Assembly: GCA_030280995.1 (NCBI GenBank)
Contig: JASXTE010000017.1
Location: 24,271,998-24,335,997 of the forward strand
Length of the DNA: 64,000 bases
Direction: 5' to 3'
DNA from: Hemileia vastatrix
Taxonomy: Eukaryota > Basidiomycota > Pucciniomycetes > Pucciniales > Zaghouaniaceae
The notes under the pieces are model-generated. The model ran no database searches and was not told the DNA's origin. It saw only the letters and a program-made list of their open reading frames with translations. Made by a program: the position numbers and the translations under genes. This document shows positions 32,156 to 43,355 of the stretch, one piece after another; the first letter of the stretch is position 1; each line of letters opens with the position of its first letter.

Positions 32156-32287
32156 CACTACCAACACTGTTTGTTACAACACAGGGTGTAAAAAATGTGT
32201 AACAGTTGCATAATAAATACATAACAGTATTTATGTCCCCTAGCGATCAATAATAATTGTTATTTACATGTTACGCACCCATCACGC

Positions 32288-33203
32288 TGTAGAAAATCCT
32301 ATAGTAATAGCTATAGGCCTTAACCAAGGGAGTTGGAGAAAAACCAAAAAGAATAGCCCCTTTCCCTTTAGAAAAACAAGTGAGATTTACCTGTTGCAGC
32401 AAATTGGAGATCTGTTTGCTAGACCCTCTAATTAAACACTCTTGACCTCTTTAAAAATGAAGATAATAGTCCCAGACAGACTGTCAGAAAGAGTTCAAAT
32501 GAACAGTAATATATTCCAACAAAAAACCAGCCAATGAGACAGTGATGAGCAGAGAGGTGATGAGTAAAGAGATGCAATTATTTCCTAAAAATCTTCCCAC
32601 ACACGCATCATACAGCCAGCGCACAGACCACCCTGACCAATTCCCTGCCCAAAATCCAGCTTTCCCAGCCTTTTTCATGAATAAAAGTGCATTTTAGCGC
32701 TTCCCCAGCGCCCAGGCGGCCACCCTGCTTCAAGGAGGGCCTCCGCTTAGGTGCGGGAAGGCTGCTTCTAGGCCCTAAAATACCCATACAACCCATAAAA
32801 ACCCTAAAAACCCATAACTTCACTAATAAACAAGATAAACACACATAAGACATACCAAAATGAAAAGAAAATATAGGAAAATAAGCTGAGACATAATAAG
32901 TGACCTTAGCTTAAGCCTACATAAGCACCCCTAAGCAATAAACTTCCAATAAATACCAATAACAACACCATAACTACCCTATAAAAAAGGTAACCACCCA
33001 TAGGGATACCAAAATGAAGAGAAAAGAAAGGAAATTAAGCTGAGACATAATAAGTGACCCTAGCTTAAGCCTCCATAAACACTACTAAATATTACCTAAA
33101 GATGAAAAAATCCACTAATAACACCATAACCCCAATAACATCCTACATACCAAATACCCCCAAATATGAGCTCCAAAGGCCTACCCAGGTTTGGATCACC
33201 ACA
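32288..33203 (-). repeat. 3' LTR of gag-only element
   Basis: On the minus strand it begins TGTGGTGATCC and ends with TTTTCTACA. It is near-identical to the other LTR, with scattered substitutions. It includes a more GC-rich segment (32690-32770) with a GCGCTTCCCCAGCGCCC stretch. Confidence 0.88.
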
Positions 33204-33213
33204 TCCTCCCTTC
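33204..33213 (-). promoter_or_regulatory. Polypurine tract of gag-only element
   Basis: GAAGGGAGGA on the minus strand abuts the 3' LTR and would prime plus-strand DNA synthesis. Confidence 0.65.
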
Positions 33214-33528
33214 AATCAAGAATGTCCCCATTCTTCCTTCTCCAACAACCATGTTCAAAAACCTCTCCAGAATCTTTACAAACAGCCCATTTCTCTCTTC
33301 CACCAGATCCTATTCCATCCTAACTGAACTTCTGAACCAGCAATCCAAGCTACTTCTTTAAAACTTCTCTTGCACCATGCCTTTAAATTTAATCTATCCC
33401 TGTGAAAAAGAATCTTTCTTCTGTTTCTGACTTCCAACTCTGGCTGTAACAGCCTCCAACAATGAAAAGTGATATCCAGTTGACCAGTCTTCCTGACTAT
33501 AACCTTCTACCAGCATAAAGAATTTCCT

Positions 33529-33683
33529 CATTTTATAGTCTTGGGGGACTCTCAACCCTCAGTTTAAAGTCTTGGGGGACTAACAGCCCTCAGTTTAAAG
33601 TCTTGGGGGACTAACAGCCCTCAGTTTAAAGTCTTGGGGGACTAAAAGCCCTCATTTTATAGTCTTGGGGGACTGCAAAAACC
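33529..33683 (-). repeat. Five tandem 31-base units
   Basis: Units start at 33529, 33560, 33591, 33622 and 33653, each with AGTCTTGGGGGACT. Diverged single copies recur near 33872, 33931, 33993, 34516 and 34781. A second repeated block with GGGGTAACTG and CAGTTACCCC arms occurs near 33749, 34612 and 34878. Confidence 0.85.
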
Positions 33684-33689
33684 TGAATC

Positions 33690-35348
33690 ACAGAACCCAG
33701 AACCAGAGATCAACCAGAAAAAGATTTAGAGAAGTAACTAACTTTCTGGGGTAGCTGTATATAGAGCTTCCAGCCCATCAGTCACCCCCAAACTTGCCTT
33801 TACAAAATTCAGAAATTCCCTCTTGGATCCTTCTGCCTTTAAAATTCCACCTCACACTGCCTCCCATTTCTCAGTTTATAGTCTTGGGGGACTTTCCATC
33901 AAAAAATCTTGAGCCCATAATTAAAAGATCAGTTTAAAGTCTTGAAGGACATTCCAGAAAAAATATCTTGAAGATATAGCCCATAAATAAAAGATCAGTT
34001 TAAAGTCTTGAAGGACATTCCAGAAAAAAAAAAAATCTTGAAGATATAGCCCATAAGTCCCAAACCAAAAACCATAAAAGCCAAAAAAATTTAACCTCCT
34101 TTAACAAATAAAACAAAATAAAATGGTATCCCCCAGCCAATTGATGAGCTGATCCCCTGATACCTTACCCACATCCAAGTGCACCTTGATGTGGTAACAC
34201 CAAATAAAAATTTTTATAATTTTTTTTTTTTGATTTTGACTCCTCCTCTTCTACCAAAAACATTTCCAGAGCCCTATCTTGAGCCTTTGAACAAATATAG
34301 CCTCAATAAAAAAATTAAAAGAAAAAAAGAGAAAAAAGAAAATAATCTTGAATCCACCACTTTCACAGCCAACACCCTAAAACCACATAGCAAAGCCAGC
34401 TCCAGGTCTACAGAAAAGATCACTGGGTGGGCTCCCTCCAATAATTAAAAATGATGGGAGACCACCAGTGATCCACCACCAATCCAAAATTTCCAAAAGA
34501 CATCCAAGGCAATCCAGTTTAAAGTCATACAAGACTAAAAACCTGAATCACAAAAAAAACAACACTAGAATTCAACTAGAAAAAAAAACCAAGGGCTTGA
34601 AACAGACATTCTGGGGTAACTGTTCTACAGAGCAGCCAGCTCATCAGTTACCCCCACACTTGCCAAAATAAAATCTAGAAGCCCCCCCTGGGTACCTTCT
34701 AACAAAAACACAACATCCAAAAAAATTAAACAAAACCAATAAGCATGAGGGGTCCAGAACTTGAAGACCAAAAGAATTTCCAGTTTAAAGTCATTGTGGA
34801 CTAAAAACCTGTTAAAGGAAAAAAACCAATACTAGAATTCAACAAAATTAAGAGAAGGGGTTTGAAAAAGACAATCTGGGGTAACTGTTGTTAGAGCAGC
34901 CAGCCCATCAGTTACCCCCACACTTGCCAAAATAAAATCTAGAAGCCCCACCCCTGGGTACTTTCTAACAAAAAAAGATCTTCCAACACAAATCTTCTCC
35001 CATAAAAAACCAAAACCATTAAAAAACCATGAAAATTCTTGAAAGCCAAAAAAATCCAATTTAGAAATAAAATTTTGCAGTTTAGCCTCATGCTGGAGGT
35101 TAGATAAAACCAATGATCATCACTTTTATCTTCATTTTCTTTAAAATAAAATACCCATCTTCACTTGAATTTTTCTTTTCTTCCATCTTCATTATACTAA
35201 GATTTTTCTTTTCTTTTTAATATAGAGACTTGAACCAGAGAGACTGATAAGAGTTGGATAAAACAAAAAAAAATTCCTGACCAAATACATAGAGGCCAAA
35301 TTAAGCAAAACCAAAAAAATTAAGTAGTTTATCCTCATTTCTGAAGAA
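33690..35348 (-). other. Non-coding interior of gag-only element
   Basis: A-rich sequence built largely of two interspersed repeat types (the GTCTTGGGGGACT unit and the GTTACCCC hairpin block). Short frames exist, but none is shared between repeat units or looks protein-like. Confidence 0.5.
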
Positions 35349-35979
35349 TCAGATTCTTGAAATCCAAAGGTTGAAACCAATAATTTTGCCCCTAGGGCCT
35401 GAATCCCCTAAGCTCCTCTTCCAATTTGGATATCCCAACATCAGACCTCCAAACAAATCTTCCATCCTCCTCCATACACTGAGTCTACCATAGTTAGCAT
35501 CACCAGAATCAATAAATTCTCCACCCTGTGAAAAATCTGGAACCTCCACCACATCTTTAAAATCAACATCCATACCAGTGACATCCAAAACATCACAATT
35601 TTCCTCTTCCCTATAGGAATCTTGCTTAGAATCTTCAAAATCCTCCAGAATAACATCCATAACATCAAAATAAAAATCCTCCTCCAAGCAGAGACCTTCT
35701 GATCTTGAGGGAACCACCTGAATTAATCTTCCTCTATTAGAAAAAGATCTAAGACAGAATCTTCTGTCCATCCAAAAATTAAACTGATACATCTTCCTCC
35801 AATAAGCCATTATCTGAAATCGAGAAAGAAAAATAGTCACCCCTCAACAACCATTCATCTACCACAGATTCCTTCTCAATATCCCAAAATCCTTCATCAT
35901 GACCAGACAAATCCTCCTTCCCACATAATTCATCCAAACTTAAGGAAATACACTTATCCTCTAGTGAAAACCTCTCCAA
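35349..35979 (-). pseudogene. Acidic region downstream of gag, frameshifted
   Basis: After the gag TAG (36001-36003) the same frame continues to about 35780 with LDELCGKEDLSGHDEGFWDI. A second frame (35840-35349) then reads MDVILEDFEDSKQDSYREEE and FKDVVEVPDFSQGGEFIDSG. Both are strongly acidic. This may be the C-terminal part of a longer gag polyprotein split by a stop and a frameshift. No protease D-S/T-G motif is present. Confidence 0.4.
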
Positions 35980-36000
35980 AACATCCAGTGAAACACATTC

Positions 36001-36729
36001 CTAAGCTCCCATGGTATCCTCTGGAAAAGAAAAATAAGCTTCACAAACATCATCAGGATCACCATCTTCAAAATTTGATGGCACCAACACCTCCCCAGAA
36101 GCTGAAATTTCCACCACAGTCTTTTGAACTTCTCTGTCCAAAAGTATTTCCTCACCAGATTCCACATCCCTATCCTTCATACCATCCAAATATACCAAAA
36201 TAACCTCCTTTAAAACAGCCATAGCAGGAATCCTATTTTCCCCATTTGGAAGAGTCTTTATCAAGTCAGCCTTGAAAAGAATCTCCATAACCTCCAACTT
36301 TACATCCCTACCAATGGTACTCCAAAATACATACTTGGCCCCATCTTCATGTGGTAATATATCATTATATACCAGATAATCCAGAGCCTCCCCAAACTCC
36401 TCCATAAATTCCCCATACTGAGAAAGAGAAGTTACATTAACTTTCAATTCCCACTTCCTAGTGATCCCATGAAGATCTACCATTGAGAAAGTAGTAGGCC
36501 ACCTTTTAACCATTTCAATCTTCAACTTTCCCCAGTCCTGACTCCTATATCCTGCCATACCATAAACTTCCTTCTCCACCTCCCTATTGCCAATGAAAAA
36601 GATTACTTGACTAACCATGTCCAACAGTGAGGCCCCATCAATCTCAGAAGCAACCTCAAACCTAGCCAAAAACCCCTTTGCATCCTCCCCCAAAAACCTT
36701 GAACCATCCCAAGACTGAATCCTAACCAT
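36001..36729 (-). CDS. Gag-like protein of the gag-only LTR element
   Basis: This 242-residue frame starts at a true ATG (36729), about 217 bases inside the primer-binding site. It has the retrotransposon gag signature: FLGEDAKGFLARFEVASEID, an aliphatic helix LLDMVSQVIFFIGNREV, then DWGKLKIEMVKRW. No CCHC knuckle is visible. The protein would form particles around element RNA. It ends with TAG 36001-36003, and acidic coding continues in frame, so the stop may be a mutation. Confidence 0.6.
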   Translation of the reverse strand: MVRIQSWDGSRFLGEDAKGFLARFEVASEIDGASLLDMVSQVIFFIGNREVEKEVYGMAGYRSQDWGKLKIEMVKRWPTTFSMVDLHGITRKWELKVNVTSLSQYGEFMEEFGEALDYLVYNDILPHEDGAKYVFWSTIGRDVKLEVMEILFKADLIKTLPNGENRIPAMAVLKEVILVYLDGMKDRDVESGEEILLDREVQKTVVEISASGEVLVPSNFEDGDPDDVCEAYFSFPEDTMGA

Positions 36730-36945
36730 CCTAGCAAATCCAAGTTACAGCCTCCAATCTTCACCAAAGATAGCCAAAGTCCCCCCCAATAGCCTTAAAG
36801 ACCTAGGAGGGACCAAATCCAACATAAAAGAAGACCCCTAGACCAACCACATAGTGATATAGCACCAAATTCAAAATCCACCAAAGGAGATCCACCAAAG
36901 AGAGAAGCCTAGATCAACAGATATTTCAAAAAGCCAACAGATTCA

Positions 36946-36961
36946 CCCACGTTGGGTGCCA
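36946..36961 (-). promoter_or_regulatory. Primer-binding site, lysine-tRNA type
   Basis: On the minus strand it reads TGGCACCCAACGTGGG, 4 bases inside the 5' LTR. It differs at one position from the classic TGGCGCCCAACGTGGG complement of tRNA-Lys(1,2). Confidence 0.75.
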
Positions 36962-36965
36962 GAAA

Positions 36966-37881
36966 TGTAAACAATCCTATAGTACTAGCTATAGGCCTTA
37001 ACCAAGGGAGTTGGAGAAAAACCAGAAAGAATAGCCCCTTTCCCTTTAGAAAAACAAGTGAGATTTACCTGTTGCAGCAAATTGGAGATCTGTTTGCTAG
37101 ACCCTCTAATTAAACACTCTTGACCTCTTTAAAAGTGAAGATAATAGTCCCAGACAGACTGCCAGAAAGAGTTGAAATGAACAGTAATATATTCCAAAAA
37201 AAAACCAGCCAATGAGACAGTGATGAACAGAGAGTTGATGAGTAAAGAAATGCAATTATTTCCTAAAAATCTTCCCACACACACATCATACAGCCAGCGC
37301 ACAGACCACCCTGACCAATTCCCTGCCCAAAATCCAGCTTTCCCAGCCTTTTTAATGCATAAAAGTGCATTTTAGCGCTTCCCCAGCGCCCAGGCGGCCA
37401 CCCCTCTTCAAGGGGGGCCTCCTTAGGTGTGGGCAGGCTGCTTCTAGGCCCTAAAGCACCCATACAACCCATGAAAACCCTAAAAACCCATAACTTCACT
37501 AATAAACAAGATAAACACACATAAGACATACCAAAATGAAAAGAAAATATAGGAAAATAAGCTGAGACATAATAAGTGACCTTAGCTTAAGCCTACATAG
37601 GCACCCCTAAGCAATAAACTTCCAATAAATACCAATAACAACACCATAACTACCCTATAAAAACAAGGTAACCACCCATAGGGATACCAAAATGAAGAGA
37701 AAAGAAAGGAAATTAAGCTGAGACATAATAAGTGACCCTAGCTTAAGCCTCCATAAACACTACTAAATATTACCTAAAGATGAAAAAATCCACTAATAAC
37801 ACCATAACCCTAATAACATCCTACATACCAAATACCCCCAAATATGCACTCCAAAGGCCTACCCAGGTTTGGATCACCACA
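36966..37881 (-). repeat. 5' LTR of gag-only element
   Basis: On the minus strand it begins TGTGGTGATCC at 37881 and ends TTGTTTACA at 36966. It is 916 bases, the same length as its partner. Confidence 0.88.
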
Positions 37882-37928
37882 ACGCAGCTGTTATTCTGCA
37901 TGGCATAAAAATAAATTTGGTAGTGATA

Positions 37929-38180
37929 TTTCTAACCACTCTAACTTGCTTTGATTTTTTGAGTGTTATTCTGGGGAGTGTTTTTTATGAATGGGAAGAT
38001 TCCGACAAATCAGTGAAATGGGATTTATGGTGAAACCAGAACTGTTGGTTGAGAAAGTGTGGATTTGAGTGAAAAAAGTGACTTATGTCACTTTTTGAAA
38101 TCCACCAGTTTTGGGTCTAGTGTGTTTCAGAAATCCACACTTAGATAAGTGCAGATATTCCAGAACTAACACTGCCTATT
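37929..38180 (-). mobile_element. Harbinger transposase-side terminus, minus orientation
   Basis: Reverse complement of the 14639-14880 type: it ends CCAGAACTAACACTGCC at about 38180, with TAAGTGCAGAT and ATCCACACTTAGATAAG subterminal motifs. The MITE at 32156-37925 was inserted into this Harbinger piece. Confidence 0.65.
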
Positions 38181-39977
38181 ATTATGACACAGATGTTGGG
38201 CTAGATATCACTAGTGCTAAGTCTCTATACATGCTGTAGTTAGGGTTTTAGTACTGTGGTGTAGGTGAGTAGGTTATGAAACATAAAACACTCAATCTTA
38301 AATTGTTTTTTAATTAAAAACAAACTTGGCTTTGTAGTGGTTTTTAAATTTGGGGTTTACTTGATGATGTTTGATGTACTAAGAGAATACACATTAAGCA
38401 AGATACACCTGATAAAGATATTCATGAAAGAGTTGAAGATATTGTAGGCAGGGAAAGAAGGATGGAAAAATAAGTGCAAGTCACTGAAGGCAAAAATGTG
38501 TCTTATTTGAATTTTAAGTGGAAATGTACCACATTCAAAACAGATATAGTGCAGGAGCCAATGACACACACAATTTATGTTGTAGAAAAAGAGAGCTCTA
38601 TAATACTAACCTATAGACACAATCCAATATGGGTTGGCTCTCCTATCCAAAACTAATTTAAGAAAGAAGTGCCTTCCACTCTAATTTTTAAAGACATCAA
38701 TAACACAGATTTAAGTGTGGTGGAGAAAAAAAGAGTAGAAAGAATACCTTATAAGAGTCTTTTTAAAAGAAAAGAAGTAATATATTTTAAATATAAGTAG
38801 TCTAACTTCTGGCTAGACATATTCTCAGTTACTCCCAATTTAAGCACTCTCTCTAATACTATCCTTACTTTAGAAATAAAATAACTCTACAGCGCTACTT
38901 CTGGCTATGTACAACCACTATGTACACAAAAATAAAATATAATTAATTTTTTCTTTAATATAAAAAGTACTCTGTATCTAATTTTCCATCAAATCTTTTT
39001 CCAAATCTATATATATATATCTTCTTTTAAAGAGTGAGTTCTCTTTTATATACACTTTATGTCTAGAGTGATTACCTTACTGGTTTTCCTACACAAGTTC
39101 AACAATAATACAAGTGTATTAAATGTTAATCTAACTATCTAAATAATCTAAGTACAAGTTATTATCAGTCCATTCTGATAAAATTTACATTATCAAGGCA
39201 AAATAAACTATTACTGCCTTACACTACACTTCCTGAGATCCTTAGCTTCATAATAAGTACTGTACTGCCTTCTATACTTATTATGGAATGCACGCTTGCC
39301 ATGTGAGTATCCACTAATTGTGAAACCCTTAGCTCTGAGTAAGTACCCTTCCCTATCTAGAGTCTTACTTGTATTTCCATTTATTAAGCACTTCCTCTTT
39401 GATTCACTTTCCAATTTCTTGTTTTCTAGCATTGTGTTTGAGCATCTCTATAGGTTTCTATTGGAAATGGGTGTCTATAAGCTTACATTCAAGTATCTTG
39501 GAAATTATCTAAGTGTGAAAACTATAACCTCACTTGACACTACTTCCTAAATATATATTATGCCTTTAGCACTAGCCATAATTTTTTCAAGTACATATCA
39601 TTCTCTTGTCCTATAGTATAGAATACACTTCCCTCTGGGCTCTTATTTCTGTGGCCTATATATAAATACTGCACTAAAACCCTGTGCATGGAGAGTATAC
39701 TTTTATTGGCTTCTGAAAACCTTTTGTTAAAATTTTGTAACCAACCTTCATAGCACCCCCTTTGTTTTGCTTGCTGAAAGCTGTGACATTGCTGTGTTAC
39801 AGCAAGATGTGTACCACAAAGTGACATTAAATCACAAACCTTTCTTGCAGGGCACACATCACACTCACACTGCATGACTCAATTATTCCCCCCCTATAAG
39901 AGAAATGTGTGAAATGATGCATGGCTTGTATGTGACATGTGCAAGATAATATGTCCTGTTTTATTAAGAGACATCAT
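38181..39977. other. No gene recognised
   Basis: AT-rich sequence without a supportable frame. A TATATATAAATA motif at 39657-39668 could be a core promoter, possibly of a copia LTR, but no repeat pair confirms it. Confidence 0.3.
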
Positions 39978-40238
39978 CACCACACAATATGGGGGGCGGA
40001 CTTGCTAGCAAGTCCGCAACCTTGGACCTAAACTCACCATAGATTGAACACACATTGAGCTATTGATAAAGGAACCATTCAATCAGGGATGAACACCACT
40101 CAGCAGAACAGTTTTAGGTGGGTGTTCAAGTAGAGTTCAGTATGGGTTCAGTATGAGTTCAGTCTGAGTTCCATCTGAGTTCCATCTGAGTTCAGGTTGA
40201 GGACTTGCTAGCAAGTCCACCCCCTATATTGCGTAGTG
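39978..40238 (+). mobile_element. Palindrome-end element P1, 261 bases, duplication CAT
   Basis: The ends are CACCACACAATAT and the inverse of CACTACGCAATAT. CAT flanks it (39975-39977, 40239-40241). Each end contains the perfect palindrome GGACTTGCTAGCAAGTCC (39998-40015 and 40201-40218). The right end has six direct repeats with an 11-base period (40133-40196, core GAGTTCAGTCT). No coding. Confidence 0.85.
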
Positions 40239-40241
40239 CAT

Positions 40242-41309
40242 GTCTTGATTTTTGTAAAGGAAATTTCCACCAAAAACACAAACATGACACAGTTTTTCCC
40301 ACAGTGAGTAGAATAAGTGTAAGAAAAAAATATGCAAAATATATATATATATTTCTTGCACTTATTTTTTCTCACATTTTTTTCTGAACTTATGTTCCTT
40401 CCTAAATATCCCCATCAGCAGTATCTTAAATAGTTAATATAATGAAGTGAACCTAGTATACACATTGCACAAGCGGTGAATAAAAAATCTGATGTATATG
40501 TTATGCCAGTAGGGCTATTTACTTATTTATATGTGTTTGTATATATTCTGTACTTTCAGAATCCCCTGTTCTCCAGTTATTTATGGATTTCTACAGGCTG
40601 AAACCATGATACAGGTTATAAGCTGTACCCACAGAAATTGAAAAATTAGCCTTAAAGATCTCCACAATGTAAGCAAAAATAGGGTTTTTAGTAACATAAC
40701 AAACCACAGCACATTTCTGAGAAAGATGCACCTTTACTACATGCTCGTAAAACAAAACTCAACTGCTCCTTCTCTAACCAGGATCTAAGAAATATTGGTA
40801 TAGATCCATTTGACCCTGATACCTCCAATATTATTTCATGCAATAAATGCTCTTCCACTCATTGACACAGTACCTCTATAACCCCTTCCCCTACTCTCAC
40901 CCCCCTAGCAGCTTCACCATCCTCCTTGCAAATTCAACATGTACTCCAGACACCAAACCACTTGCTAAACCTCTCTTAGATATGCCCCTTACCTTACCCT
41001 TCACAAGACCTCCCCTTTACAGAAAACCAACGGGCTTAGAAAATATTCTGGAGCCATCAGAAACTTCTCCTTCCCCTATTAAGGTTATCACACAAGGGAT
41101 TGAGGGCTTTTCAATCAATCACCCTCTCCCTTCCCTAAATATCACTCCACAACTAAACCTTTCCAAAACCCTTCCACTAGCATGAGTTAAGCAGGTAATG
41201 CAAAACCAATTGGGAGATCAGTCTCACCTTTAAGGTAGACTGATCCACCCAGTAATTCACATCCCGTAACTCCCCACATAGCACCACAATAGCAACAAGC
41301 TCCAGTTAG
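40242..41309. other. Spacer, no supported gene
   Basis: A Pro/Ser/Thr-rich open frame (40847-41185) is present but has no family features. An AT microsatellite lies at 40340-40352. The right part leads into the copia gag region. Confidence 0.3.
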
Positions 41310-42660
41310 CATTATGGAACAACAATGCACATTGCAAAACATCATTAAATTCACTAAGTAAATTCTAAAACTTGAAACAAATGAGTGTAACTTTTCTGAC
41401 TTGAATAGCAATGTTCTTATATTAATCAAAGATTTTGTTGGAATAAGAGCTTACACTACGCAATATAGGGGTGGACTTGCTAGCAAGTCCTCAACCTGAA
41501 CTCAGATGGAACTCAGACTGAACTCATACTGAACCCATACTGAACTCTACTTGAACATCCACATAAGACTTTTCTCCTGAGTGGTGTTCATCCCTGATTG
41601 TATGGTTCCTTTATCAATAGCTCAATGTGTGTTAAATCTGTGGTGAGTTTGGGTCCAAGGTTGTAGACTTGCTAGCAAGTCTGCCCCCCATATTGTGTGG
41701 TATTATGCCTTGAATTATGATAATGAACCAGATGAATTTGAAGATAGTGTCACTCACTTAATTCTAGTACACTCCATTTCCCTAACTCTGAAACATGAGA
41801 TATCAATTTATTGGAAGGCTTGAAAAAATTACTTTCATATTAGTAATAATTTTACTGGATCTAATCATATATCAATCATGACTTCTATCTGAAATTTTAT
41901 TAATTTAAAACAAACTCTGTTTACATCCCACATTGAATATTTGAAAGCCTTCAACAAATACTTTGAAGTAATTGATGAAAAGGGTATTGTATTTAATAAA
42001 AGGGTTTTTAAAGCTCTAATTTCTCATGCTCTATTACCATCATCCATGAAGGACCTTTACATTAATATTTGTGTTGATATGGATAACCACACTGACTCAA
42101 TATTTGTTACTATTGAGGATTTCTTTCAACAAATGCCAACCTTAGCTCAAAGCAGAGCAGATAGGGAGACTGCCTCAACAACCCCTACTGCTTCTTTGTT
42201 TACTGAAACCACTTTCCATGCTATTTCTCATTCCAAATGCCAAACTGACTTTTACAGACATACTAGTGCTGAAAGACAATGTCATAAATGATAATTCATT
42301 GCTCAAATTTTCTCTCACTGTCCTTACAACCTTTACTCATCCAAATTTTCACCCAGACTCTACATCATGAGTGAACATGCCACAGCTTTTACATATGATC
42401 CAAATGCAAAAAACAAAACAGTTTACATCCCCTACAGGAGACCCCAATGCAGACCAATTAGAGCTTGAGATGTCCAAATTGAAGCTGAAGAAGGCACTAT
42501 CTTTGAGGAAAATGTGGAGGATTTGTGTGAACAAGTTTCATTTATTGATCTGAACAGTGTGGAGTGGTTACCTGAAGCAATTGCATGAAATGTGGCAATC
42601 TTGCATTCTGGAGCAACCCATCATGTCACTTGATATTTAGCCTTCTTGGAAATTTCAAAC
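41310..42660 (+). pseudogene. Ty1/copia gag and protease start, broken
   Basis: Readable gag-like pieces flank inserted element P2. The open part, 41941-42291, has YFEVIDEKGIVFNKRVFKAL, SHALLPSSMKDLYINI and FVTIEDFFQQMPTLAQ. After two stops the sequence continues to a protease-like ILHSGATHHVT at about 42599-42631, where His replaces the catalytic Asp. No intact CCHC knuckle is visible. The same element resumes at 43078 and 49552. Confidence 0.6.
41454..41702 (-). mobile_element. Palindrome-end element P2, 249 bases, duplication TTA
   Basis: Inverted relative to P1. It starts CACTACGCAATAT and ends TATTGTGTGGTA. TTA flanks it (41451-41453, 41703-41705). Palindromes lie at 41473-41490 and 41665-41682; the second has both outermost bases changed (A and T), so it remains a perfect palindrome. 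The 11-base repeats run about 41499-41560. It is inserted in copia gag. Confidence 0.82.
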
Positions 42661-43355
42661 ATCTTAAAAATTAAATCCCGATCAAAGTAGAAACTAATTG
42701 TCCCTCCTCATTTATTACTGGTATAGGGGACTTGAAGATAAAAGAGGATAGAAAAGTTGTAAATATCACCAATTTTTTTTACTTTCCATATTTTATAACT
42801 ATTCCTATTTCTCTTTTTGATTTAGTGGATAGTGGTTTATCTTTTGGGCTATGTTCTTGAAACAAGAACTTAAGAATTTATTTCAAAGAAGATTTGATTA
42901 TGACAGGAAAATTAGAAAGTAAAAGAAGGCATTGGATCCTAGATGTAATTAGGTTTATTGATTGCAATACAAATGATGTTTCAACTTAAAATTATTACTT
43001 GTATCCTTCTCTCTTGCTTAATTTAAAAAAGAATGATCAAATTAACAAAAAGTCTTCTGAAAAATTCTCTCTCATGTATTGGTGCAGGAGACTTGGCCAT
43101 AACTGAAAGAATGATGTTCCACTAGCTCTATAAGTACTTATGTTTTTTCCCTTTTTTTACCCCTGGAAAAATTTTCTTATCACTTTTTTCACCCCTACTG
43201 GGTACCCACAAGGCCCAACTTGGGGCTGAGAAAGGGATGAAAAAGGTAAAACTTAGTTGCATTAAAAATTTTTAACTTCCATAAAAAATTTGATTCTCTG
43301 AGAAAAGCTTCCACTTAGATTATTTACTCACAAAATACAAAATTTAATCATATTT
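42661..43355 (+). pseudogene. Copia protease to GAG-pre-integrase remnant
   Basis: Mostly decayed. The conserved YWCRRLGHN (the LWHRRLGH signature of the copia GAG-pre-integrase domain) is readable at 43078-43104. Many stops lie between. Confidence 0.45.

Larger units (their letters stand above)
32288..37881 (-). mobile_element. Gag-only LTR retroelement, minus strand
   Basis: Two LTRs of 916 bases each (32288-33203 and 36966-37881) flank a 3762-base interior. ACGC is duplicated at 32284-32287 and 37882-37885. On the minus strand the 5' LTR is followed after 4 bases by a lysine-tRNA-type primer-binding site, and the 3' LTR is preceded by GAAGGGAGGA. The only retrotransposon-like frame is gag. 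No RT, RNase H or integrase motif is seen in six frames, so it must depend on enzymes from another element. Confidence 0.85.
32156..37925 (+). mobile_element. CACTA-type MITE split by an LTR element, duplication ATA
   Basis: The left piece 32156-32287 begins CACTACCAAC. The right piece 37886-37925 ends AAATTTGGTAGTG. Together they make a 172-base MITE with inverted CACTACCAA ends. ATA lies at 32153-32155 and at 37926-37928, 5.8 kb apart. The pieces join exactly once the inserted LTR element and one ACGC copy are removed. Confidence 0.82.

Noticed and set aside
33529..33683. CRISPR-like array of 31-base units
   Set aside because: Units are contiguous with no unique spacers, lie inside an LTR element, and the genome is eukaryotic in style.
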